Shown here in pieces: positions 1-4,151 of a stretch of 7,725 nt of DNA (the first letter of the stretch is position 1; every line of letters begins with the position of its first letter). The stretch is from assembly GCA_023426865.1 (NCBI GenBank), contig JAEZBT010000151.1:1-7725 (forward strand). Reading direction: 5' to 3'. The notes under the pieces were generated by a model. That model saw only the letters and a list, made by a program, of their open reading frames with translations. It had not been told where the DNA came from and made no database searches. This DNA comes from Actinomycetes bacterium. Its GTDB lineage: Bacteria > Actinomycetota > Actinomycetes > Actinomycetales > Cellulomonadaceae. Both the position numbers and the translations under genes were made by a program.

Positions 1-172
1 CCTCATGGCGGTGCCGTCCAACGCGGGCGACGTCGGCATGGCGTTCGCCTTCGCGTCGCTGCTGCCGTGGTCCGTGTTCGCGGTGCTCGTGGCGCGCGAC
101 CTGGAGCGCCTGCGCCGGGGGGTGACGCGCGAGGCCGGCCCCACGGGACCGGCCTGGCGATGGGGTGGCTGA
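1..172 (+). CDS. C-terminal fragment of an unrecognised membrane-type protein
   Basis: The frame is open from the left edge (first whole codon at position 2) to a TGA at 170-172, leaving 56 residues of a protein that starts outside the window. Codons are GC-rich at third positions, as in real genes here. The visible part has a hydrophobic stretch (roughly residues 12-32, with motif AFASLLPWSVFAVLVA) followed by a basic tail (ARDLERLRR), which looks like a last transmembrane helix and a cytoplasmic end. I do not recognise the family. The final codons run into the 3' end of the tRNA-His gene on the other strand, with a 12-bp overlap. It could be a transporter or another integral membrane protein; too little is visible to choose. 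Confidence 0.6.
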   Translation, partial: LMAVPSNAGDVGMAFAFASLLPWSVFAVLVARDLERLRRGVTREAGPTGPAWRWGG

Positions 173-237
173 CGGGACTTGAACCCGCGACCCCCTGGAC
201 CACAACCAGGTGCTCTGCCAACTGAGCTACAGCCACC
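161..237 (-). tRNA. tRNA-His (anticodon GTG)
   Basis: The reverse strand folds into a full cloverleaf. The acceptor stem is GTGGCTG/CAGCCAC, the D stem is GCTC/GAGC, and the anticodon stem is CCTGG/CCAGG around the loop TTGTGGT, giving anticodon GTG. The T arm is GCGGG-TTCAAGT-CCCGT. The extra G at position 237 is the G-1 identity element of tRNA-His and is matched by C73 at 164. The CCA end is encoded at 163-161; without it the gene is 164-237. The 3' end overlaps the last codons of the convergent CDS that ends at 172. Confidence 0.96.
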
Positions 238-269
238 ACGGCCCTGCGCTCGCGCGCGGGCCGACGAGG

Positions 270-275
270 AGTCTA
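270..275 (-). promoter_or_regulatory. Candidate -10 element for tRNA-His
   Basis: The reverse strand reads TAGACT, a match to the actinobacterial TAnnnT -10 consensus. It lies 32 bp upstream of G-1, so transcription would start about 25 nt before the tRNA. No convincing -35 box is visible. Confidence 0.5.
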
Positions 276-353
276 GCCGGTACGCAGGGGTGCGTTCGAC
301 GTCGTTCCGTCGCGCGCCCGCGAGGGCCCGCGTGGACGGCGTCGCGCCGGGCC

Positions 354-1286
354 TCAGTCGCCGGCGCGCTCGAGGACGACGTCGGTGAGCCGGTCCAGCG
401 ACCCGGGCGCGAGGTCGGTGAACAGCGACGGCTCGACGAGCTCGAGCTCCATGAGCACGGGATCGCCGTCGTCGTCGGTGACCACGTCGACGCGCGCGTA
501 CAGCAGCGGGTCAGGGACGAGGTCCACGCCGTCGGCGGAGGTCGAGAAGTAGCGCCGGGCCGCGCGGACCACCTGGGCGGAGAACTCCACCTCGCGCTCC
601 GACGGCTCCAGCGGACTCATGCGCTCCTCGCGGTAGACGCCGTCGACGCCCACGTCGGGGCCGTCGAGCATCGCGCCCTTGAGCACGCTGTGCGAGTACT
701 CCCCCGCGAAGAACACGTGCGCACGCTCGCCCACGGTGTCGACGGAGCTGACGTAGCGCTGGACCATGACCGTGCGGTTCGCGGCCAGGAGGCGCTTGGC
801 GTGCGCGATCGCCAGACCGCGCGAGCCCGCGTCGATGGCCGTGTACCGCCCGGTGCCGACCGAGCCCGCGGACACGGCCGGCTTGATGACGAAGTCGCCG
901 CTCGCCGGGAAGCGCGTGTGCAGCGCCCGCGACGTGAACACGCGCGTCGGCTCGAGCCACTGCGTCGGGACGATCGGGATGCCCGCGGACTCCAGGTCAC
1001 GCAGGTAGTGCTTGTCGGTGTTCCACTCGACGACGGGCAGCGGGTTGGCCAGGCGGGCGACGCGGTCCACGTGCCGGATCCACTCGACGAACTCCGGGCG
1101 GCGCTGGGCGTAGTCCCAGGTGGAGCGGATGACGACGAGGTCGTACGAGGCCCAGTCCACGGCCGGGTCGTCCCACACGGTGGCCTCCGCCTCCGCCCCG
1201 CGGGCGACGAGGGCGTCGCGCAGGAGGGCGTCGTCGGCATGCAGGTCCGGCAGGGTCGCGCACGTGGCGAGGGCGATGCGGCTCAC
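354..1286 (-). CDS. ATP-grasp ligase, DcsG/RimK-like
   Basis: This 310-residue protein has the hallmarks of an ATP-grasp enzyme, which uses ATP to join a carboxylate to an amine or similar nucleophile through an acyl-phosphate. Visible elements are an N-terminal domain with VIRSTWDYAQRRPEF (residues 52-66) and NPLPVVEWNTDK (81-92); an ATP-binding lysine K135 in DFVIKP followed by SAGSVGTGRY; the hinge VMVQRYV (173-179) with E187; D267 on a core strand; and an acidic metal-binding end, LMELELVEPSLF (278-289). The STWDY and ELELVEPSLF signatures resemble O-ureido-D-serine cyclo-ligase (DcsG) and its many actinobacterial relatives of unknown substrate. No other cycloserine genes are present, so the real substrate is unknown. 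The GTG start at 1286 is supported by a TAGGGT hexamer exactly 6 nt upstream, suggesting a leaderless mRNA. The gene is divergent from the STAS gene. Confidence 0.88.
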   Translation of the reverse strand: MSRIALATCATLPDLHADDALLRDALVARGAEAEATVWDDPAVDWASYDLVVIRSTWDYAQRRPEFVEWIRHVDRVARLANPLPVVEWNTDKHYLRDLESAGIPIVPTQWLEPTRVFTSRALHTRFPASGDFVIKPAVSAGSVGTGRYTAIDAGSRGLAIAHAKRLLAANRTVMVQRYVSSVDTVGERAHVFFAGEYSHSVLKGAMLDGPDVGVDGVYREERMSPLEPSEREVEFSAQVVRAARRYFSTSADGVDLVPDPLLYARVDVVTDDDGDPVLMELELVEPSLFTDLAPGSLDRLTDVVLERAGD

Positions 1287-1292
1287 GTGCCA

Positions 1293-1298
1293 ACCCTA
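1293..1298 (-). promoter_or_regulatory. -10 hexamer for leaderless ATP-grasp mRNA
   Basis: The reverse strand reads TAGGGT, then six bases (TGGCAC), then the GTG start. With normal -10 to +1 spacing, transcription would begin at the start codon itself. The same spacing recurs at rph and the Nudix-like gene. No clear -35 is seen. Confidence 0.6.
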
Positions 1299-1389
1299 GA
1301 GGTCCGCCGGGGTCGTGCGCCGCGAGGGTGATTCTGCAGCCTCCCCGCGGAGGCGGACCGTCCGCCCCCTGTGCCGGAACGGCAGTTGT

Positions 1390-1413
1390 GTTGTTGGATC
1401 GCCTCGTGGGCAA
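1390..1413 (+). promoter_or_regulatory. Weak SigB/SigF-like promoter candidate for the STAS gene
   Basis: No TAnnnT hexamer serves the STAS gene. Instead a relatively T-rich patch contains GTTGTT (1390-1395), 12 bases, then GGGCAA (1408-1413). This loosely resembles the GTTTAA-N12-14-GGGTAT promoters read by general-stress sigma factors, which often control their own regulators. Two to three mismatches make this tentative. Confidence 0.25.
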
Positions 1414-1451
1414 TGGTGCCTGTCGGAGACGTCGGAGGAAGGCCGGGACCG

Positions 1452-1847
1452 ATGATCGAAGCGCTGGGTCACGACCACGAGGGTCGGGCGTCGGGGATGA
1501 CGTTGCGCGAGGAGCCGGAACGCTCGCTCGTCGCGGTCTACGGCGAGATCGACCTCGCGGTGCGCCAGGAGGCCGGGCCGTTGTGCCAGGCGCTCTCGCG
1601 GCGGGCGCTGCCGGTCGTCATCGACGCCTCTGAGGTGACGTTCGTGGACTCGGCGGGGATGTCCGTGCTCGTGCGGATCGCCCGTGACGCCGAGGCGGGC
1701 GGCTACCCGGTGGTGCTCGAGCACGCGCCCTGGATGCTCAAGGAGCTGCTGACGATCACCGGCGTGGACAGGCTCATCCCGTTCGCGGAGGGCGAGCCGG
1801 TCCCCCAGCACCCCACGAGCCCGCCGCCGGGAGAGCCTGAGGCCTGA
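1452..1847 (+). CDS. STAS-domain anti-sigma factor antagonist
   Basis: The 131-residue product is a single STAS domain (about residues 24-112) of the SpoIIAA/RsbV/BldG type. Such proteins bind an anti-sigma kinase and release its sigma factor; the kinase inactivates them by phosphorylating a conserved serine. The signature VVIDASEVTFVDSAGMSVLV (residues 55-74) is intact, and S67 in DSAG is the expected phosphosite. The strand V28-AVYGEID before it and the C-terminal MLKELLTITGVDRLIPF (95-111) also fit. A proline-rich tail (PQHPTSPPPGEPE) follows. I chose the ATG at 1452 because a strong Shine-Dalgarno sequence, GGAGGAAGG (1434-1442), sits 9 nt upstream; an in-frame ATG at 1371 would add 27 residues unlike the family. 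No partner kinase or sigma gene is adjacent, so the target is unknown. Confidence 0.9.
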   Translation: MIEALGHDHEGRASGMTLREEPERSLVAVYGEIDLAVRQEAGPLCQALSRRALPVVIDASEVTFVDSAGMSVLVRIARDAEAGGYPVVLEHAPWMLKELLTITGVDRLIPFAEGEPVPQHPTSPPPGEPEA

Positions 1848-1867
1848 GGAGGCCCGGGGACGACGAA

Positions 1868-1901
1868 GGCCCCCGTCCGGCGTGCTCGCCGATCAGGGGC
1901 C
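1868..1901 (+). terminator. Candidate terminator hairpin after the STAS gene
   Basis: An outer stem GGCCCC (1868-1873)/GGGGCC (1896-1901) encloses an inner hairpin GGCG-TGCT-CGCC (1879-1890). It begins 20 bp after the STAS stop, between convergent STAS and tRNA-Lys genes. There is no T-tract, so it would be a GC-rich actinobacterial-type terminator at best. Confidence 0.4.
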
Positions 1902-1911
1902 GTCCTCTCGG

Positions 1912-1984
<73 letters not shown>

Positions 1985-1994
1985 GCGGTGCATG

Positions 1995-2000
1995 AGGGTA
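1995..2000 (-). promoter_or_regulatory. Candidate -10 element for tRNA-Lys
   Basis: The reverse strand reads TACCCT, 10 bp before the tRNA 5' end. This would place the transcript start only a few nucleotides upstream of the mature tRNA. A T-rich TTTTCGTC lies about where a -35 box might be, but it is a poor match to TTGACA. Confidence 0.5.
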
Positions 2001-2022
2001 GCACCAGCGCACCCCCGGGACG

Positions 2023-2050
2023 AAAACGAGCGGGCCCTGAGCGGGGGCCC
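2023..2050 (-). terminator. Candidate terminator downstream of the 94-residue protein gene
   Basis: On the reverse strand a hairpin GGGCCC-N7-GGGCCC (2050-2032) is followed by GCTCG and TTTT (2026-2023). This is one of the few T-runs in the window and it lies 16 bp past the stop at 2066. An alternative 7-bp stem, TGAGCGG (2038-2044)/CCGCTCA (2062-2068), includes the stop codon and would compete with it. Confidence 0.4.
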
Positions 2051-2065
2051 CGACGCGGCGGCCGC

Positions 2066-2350
2066 TCAGTGGTGCGGCTGCTCCTCGGTCGTCTCCCACC
2101 AGGCCACGTCCGGCAGGCCCTCGTGCTCGAGGATGTCGGGCGAGTCCGGCCCGGTCGGCTGGGCCAGGTCGGCCAGCAGCGTCAGGGGCACGTGCGCGCT
2201 GAGCAGGCGCATCACGTCGACGCTCGCCTGCTCCTCGGCGACCGCGTCCGCCCGGTCGGCCGGCGGTGTCCCCGCGCCGGAGGCATCCCCCGCGTCCGCG
2301 GCAGCCCCGACGTCGGGCTGCGCGTCCTCACCCCGCGCCGCTGGGCCCAC
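2066..2350 (-). CDS. Small conserved actinobacterial protein of unknown function
   Basis: This encodes a 94-residue acidic protein. I chose the GTG at 2350 because a perfect AAGGAGG (2357-2363) lies 6 nt upstream. Residues 1-38 are Ala/Asp/Gly-rich and look disordered. Residues 39-86 form the likely folded core, with motifs SVDVMRLLSAHVPLTLLADL (43-62) and GPDSPDILEHEGLPDVAWW (68-86). The end is acidic and His-tipped. The core pattern (VDVMRLL..HVPLTLLADL) looks familiar from short hypothetical proteins of other actinobacteria, but I know of no function. It lacks a signal peptide, membrane helix or cysteines. It lies 156 bp downstream of the GroES-like gene on the same strand, so co-transcription is possible, though it has its own strong ribosome binding site. 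Confidence 0.8.
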   Translation of the reverse strand: MGPAARGEDAQPDVGAAADAGDASGAGTPPADRADAVAEEQASVDVMRLLSAHVPLTLLADLAQPTGPDSPDILEHEGLPDVAWWETTEEQPHH

Positions 2351-2478
2351 GGCTCGCCTCCTTGACCGTTCGACGGGCGGTCGGACACCACCCGAGGCAA
2401 CTGCACCATCCTCGCGCACAGTCCGCAACGGGCAACGGGTGACTCGTCCCTCGGACAGCCCATCGGTGAACCGCGCGT

Positions 2479-2496
2479 CGGGCCCGCGCCGGCCCG
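2479..2496 (-). terminator. GC hairpin after the GroES-like gene
   Basis: A perfect 6-bp stem CGGGCC/GGCCCG with a 6-nt loop begins 10 bp past the GroES-like stop. It has no T-tract. In DNA this GC-rich such hairpins arise by chance, so the call is weak. Confidence 0.25.
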
Positions 2497-2506
2497 CCCG
2501 GGCAGG

Positions 2507-2902
2507 TCAGAGGTAGAGGCCCGTGCTGCGGCCGGACTCCTCGGGCTCGGCCACCCCGTGCAGGTCGCGCTCGCGCAGGAGGGTGTAGTCGATCCCCTGC
2601 AGCTCGACCTCGGCACGGTCCTCCGGGTCGAACAGGACGCGGTCGCCCACGCCGACCTGGCGCACGTGCTGACCCGTCGCCACGACGAGGCCCCATGCCA
2701 GCCGCTTGCCCACGCTGGCGGTGGCCGGGATGAGGATGCCCGAGGACGACAGCCGCTCGGCCGACTCGGCGTCGACACGCACCAGGACGCGGTCGTGCAG
2801 CATCCGGACGGGCGGGCGCTCGGCGGCGCGGGCGCGGCCGGCGACGACGCCGGAGGCCTCCGCGGTGGGGGCCGCGGCGGCGGGGACGGGTTCGTTGCTC
2901 AC
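2507..2902 (-). CDS. GroES-like (Cpn10 family) co-chaperonin homologue
   Basis: The 131-residue product carries a Cpn10 domain at about residues 32-117: RMLHDRVLVRVD (33-44), the mobile-loop region SSSGILIPATASVGK (52-66) with the hydrophobic I-L-I that in GroES docks onto GroEL, then WGLVVATG (70-77), VGVGDRVLFDPED (83-95) and YTLLRERDLHGV (106-117). A typical GroES has about 95-100 residues; this one adds an Ala/Pro-rich N-terminus of about 30 and a short C-terminal tail. No groEL is adjacent, so it is probably a second, divergent GroES-like protein and not the main co-chaperonin. I prefer the GTG at 2902 (MSNEP) because TAGCGT lies 8 nt upstream, suiting a near-leaderless mRNA with no visible Shine-Dalgarno; an in-frame GTG at 2923 would add 7 residues. 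It is divergent from bcp. Confidence 0.82.
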   Translation of the reverse strand: MSNEPVPAAAAPTAEASGVVAGRARAAERPPVRMLHDRVLVRVDAESAERLSSSGILIPATASVGKRLAWGLVVATGQHVRQVGVGDRVLFDPEDRAEVELQGIDYTLLRERDLHGVAEPEESGRSTGLYL

Positions 2903-2910
2903 GCTTGCCG

Positions 2911-2916
2911 ACGCTA
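2911..2916 (-). promoter_or_regulatory. -10 hexamer for the GroES-like gene
   Basis: The reverse strand reads TAGCGT, 8 nt before the chosen GTG at 2902. It supports a transcript starting at or within 1-2 nt of the start codon. It would also place the alternative GTG at 2923 upstream of the transcript. Confidence 0.5.
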
Positions 2917-2942
2917 CCCGCACTGCGGCTGGACGGCGCCGC

Positions 2943-2948
2943 TAGGCT
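2943..2948 (+). promoter_or_regulatory. -10 hexamer for bcp
   Basis: TAGGCT lies 22 bp before the ATG, giving a short leader of about 16 nt that still includes the Shine-Dalgarno AAGGAGG at 2961-2967. It is back to back with the GroES-like promoter, only 26 bp away. Confidence 0.55.
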
Positions 2949-2970
2949 GGCCGCACCCCGAAGGAGGACC

Positions 2971-3444
2971 ATGCCCCAGCTCGCCGTCGGCGACGTCGCC
3001 CCCGACTTCACCCTGCCCAGCGCGGACGGTACGAAGATCCGCCTCGCCGACCTGCGCGGACGCAGCGTCGTCATCTTCTTCTTCCCGGCCGCGATGACGC
3101 CGGGCTGCACCCTCGAGGCGCAGGACTTCGAGGTGCTGCACCCCGAGCTCGAGACCGCCGGCTACGAGGTCGTGGGCATCTCCCCCGACAAGCCCGAGCG
3201 GCTCGCCGCCTTCGCCGAGGCGTCCGGCCTGACCTACCCGCTCGGGTCCGACGTCGACAAGACCGTTCTTCTCGCCTACGGGGCGTACGGCGAGAAGAAG
3301 CTGTACGGGAAGGTCGTCGAGGGCGTCATCCGGTCGACGGTCGTCGTCGGCCCGGACGGGACGGTGAACCTCGCCCAGTACAACGTGAAGGCGACCGGAC
3401 ACGTCGGTCGGCTGCGCCGCGAGCTGGGCCTGCCGGGCGAGTGA
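2971..3444 (+). CDS. bcp: Bcp/PrxQ-type thioredoxin-dependent peroxiredoxin, single cysteine
   Basis: This 157-residue cytosolic peroxiredoxin should reduce H2O2 and organic hydroperoxides. Family features are GDVAPDFTLPSADG (7-20), the active site FFFPAAMTPGCTLEAQDF (36-53) with T43 and peroxidatic C46, VVGISPD (67-73) and the second active-site arginine R121 in VIRSTVVV. In E. coli Bcp a resolving cysteine sits five residues after the peroxidatic one; here that position is Q51, and C46 is the only cysteine in the protein. It should therefore work by a 1-Cys mechanism, with an external thiol resolving the sulfenic acid. Thioredoxin, encoded 150 bp downstream on the other strand, is an obvious candidate. 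The ATG at 2971 is preceded by AAGGAGG with a 3-nt gap. The gene is divergent from the GroES-like gene and followed by tRNA-Leu. Confidence 0.92.
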   Translation: MPQLAVGDVAPDFTLPSADGTKIRLADLRGRSVVIFFFPAAMTPGCTLEAQDFEVLHPELETAGYEVVGISPDKPERLAAFAEASGLTYPLGSDVDKTVLLAYGAYGEKKLYGKVVEGVIRSTVVVGPDGTVNLAQYNVKATGHVGRLRRELGLPGE

Positions 3445-3449
3445 GGGCC

Positions 3450-3455
3450 TAGGCT
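3450..3455 (+). promoter_or_regulatory. Candidate -10 element for tRNA-Leu
   Basis: TAGGCT begins 6 bp after the bcp stop and 34 bp before the tRNA, predicting a leader of about 22 nt. The hexamer is identical to those before bcp and the Nudix-like gene. The tRNA may also be read through from bcp, since no terminator intervenes. Confidence 0.5.
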
Positions 3456-3483
3456 CCCCCTGCGGGCCCCGTCGGGCACGCGA

Positions 3484-3565
3484 GCGCGAGTGGCGTAACT
3501 GGCAGCCGCGCCAGGTTTAGGTCCTGGTGCCCTCGGGCGTGCGGGTTCGAGTCCCGCCTCGCGCA
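3484..3565 (+). tRNA. tRNA-Leu (anticodon TAG)
   Basis: This is an 82-nt class II tRNA. The acceptor stem is GCGCGAG/CTCGCGC with discriminator A at 3565. The anticodon stem CCAGG/CCTGG surrounds TTTAGGT, giving anticodon TAG for CUA codons. The long variable arm (TGCCCTCGGGCGT) identifies the leucine class, and the T arm is GCGGG-TTCGAGT-CCCGC. The next bases are CAG, so CCA is not encoded. Confidence 0.96.
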
Positions 3566-3567
3566 CA

Positions 3568-3586
3568 GGGGGCGGACGACGCCCCC
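3568..3586. terminator. Bidirectional terminator hairpin between tRNA-Leu and trxA
   Basis: A perfect 7-bp stem GGGGGCG/CGCCCCC with loop GACGA lies 2 bp after the tRNA and 8 bp past the trxA stop, between convergent genes. It is symmetric and could end transcripts from both sides. There is no T-tract. Confidence 0.55.
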
Positions 3587-3604
3587 ACGGCCGGTCAGGC
3601 CGTG
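3586..3604. other. Second perfect hairpin, enclosing the trxA stop codon
   Basis: The stem CACGGCC (3586-3592)/GGCCGTG (3598-3604) has loop GGTCA, whose reverse complement TGACC contains the trxA stop TGA (3597-3595). It abuts the preceding hairpin, making a tandem pair. A role in termination or mRNA 3'-end protection is inferred. Confidence 0.4.
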
Positions 3605-3969
3605 CGGGCCGCCTGCTTCTCGGCGAGCTGCTCGCGGATCTTGGCCATGTCGAGCCCCTGGACGGCCTGGACGACCTGCTCGAGCGACGCCGGCGGCAGC
3701 GCACCCGCCTGGTTGAAGACGAGGATGCCGTCCCGGAAGGCCATGAGCGTCGGGATCGAGCGGATGCTCGCGGCGGCCGAGAGGTTCACCTCGGCGTCGG
3801 TGTCGACCTTGGCGTGCACCACGTCCGGGTGCGCCTGCGAGGACGCCTCGAAGACCGGGGCGAACATGCGGCACGGGCCGCACCACGACGCCCACCAGTC
3901 GACGAGCACGATGCCGCCCGCCGTCACGGTCTCCTCGAACGTGGCCTCGGTGAGCTCGACCGTCGCCAT
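3595..3969 (-). CDS. trxA: Thioredoxin
   Basis: A 124-residue cytosolic thioredoxin, the general protein disulfide reductant kept reduced by thioredoxin reductase. Visible elements are the core strand VLVDWWASWCGPCRMFAPVF (21-40) with the redox pair C30/C33 in WCGPC, the buried D24, the VHAKVDTDAE strand (51-60), the cis-proline P73 in IRSIPTLM, and GALPPASLEQVV in the last helix. A tail of about 17 residues (MAKIREQLAEKQAARTA) extends beyond the usual 105-108 residues. The ATG at 3969 has GGGGGAAG a few bases upstream. A SigR-like promoter motif 42-67 bp upstream suggests induction by disulfide stress. Natural clients include the single-cysteine peroxiredoxin encoded nearby. The gene converges on tRNA-Leu. 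Confidence 0.95.
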   Translation of the reverse strand: MATVELTEATFEETVTAGGIVLVDWWASWCGPCRMFAPVFEASSQAHPDVVHAKVDTDAEVNLSAAASIRSIPTLMAFRDGILVFNQAGALPPASLEQVVQAVQGLDMAKIREQLAEKQAARTA

Positions 3970-4010
3970 GGAACTTCCCCCATCCGTACGTTGACTGCGC
4001 CACAGGGGAC

Positions 4011-4036
4011 AACGCCGTCGGGCCGGGCGTATTCCC
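4011..4036 (-). promoter_or_regulatory. SigR/SigH-like (redox ECF sigma) promoter of trxA
   Basis: On the reverse strand GGGAAT (4036-4031) is followed by 17 bases and GTT (4013-4011). This closely matches the actinobacterial thiol-stress consensus GGAAT-N18-GTT, one base short in spacing. The predicted start would be about 35-40 nt upstream of the trxA ATG. Thioredoxin genes are classic members of the SigR (Streptomyces) and SigH (Mycobacterium) regulons, which makes the match more credible. Confidence 0.5.
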
Positions 4037-4041
4037 GGGGG

Positions 4042-4098
4042 GCGTCGTGCGATGGTCGCGCGGAGCGTCGTACGACGGGGCGTGCGGAGCGTCGTGCG
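4042..4098. repeat. Short intergenic tandem repeat, about 23-24 bp period
   Basis: GCGTCGTRCG occurs at 4042-4051, 4065-4074 and 4089-4098. The longer unit GCGGAGCGTCGT is exact at 4060-4071 and 4084-4095, 24 bp apart. The middle copy contains the perfect palindrome GTCGTACGAC (4067-4076). The array lies between the trxA and Nudix-like promoters. Its role, if any, is unknown. Confidence 0.55.
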
Positions 4099-4139
4099 GC
4101 GTTCCGCGCGGCCGACGTCGCCGGGCCCGGCCGGCGCCG

Positions 4140-4145
4140 TAGGCT
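4140..4145 (+). promoter_or_regulatory. -10 hexamer for leaderless Nudix-like mRNA
   Basis: TAGGCT is followed by six bases (CGTCGC) and then the ATG at 4152. No Shine-Dalgarno is present, so initiation on a leaderless transcript is the simplest reading. Confidence 0.6.
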
Positions 4146-4151
4146 CGTCGC

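Noticed and set aside
210..1331. Long plus-strand open frame opposite the ATP-grasp gene
   Set aside because: Its translation is a low-complexity Arg/Gly/His/Asp mixture typical of the complement of a GC-rich gene, while the minus strand gives clear ATP-grasp motifs.
1371..1451. Upstream ATG for the STAS protein
   Set aside because: It lacks a ribosome binding site, whereas the ATG at 1452 has a strong one at good spacing; the extra residues do not resemble the family.
354..1847. A cycloserine-type biosynthetic cluster around the DcsG-like gene
   Set aside because: No partner gene of that pathway is present; the neighbours are a tRNA and a STAS regulator.
2427..2440. Tandem 7-bp repeat CAACGGG x2
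   Set aside because: Only two short copies with no palindrome or promoter relation that I can see; chance is sufficient.
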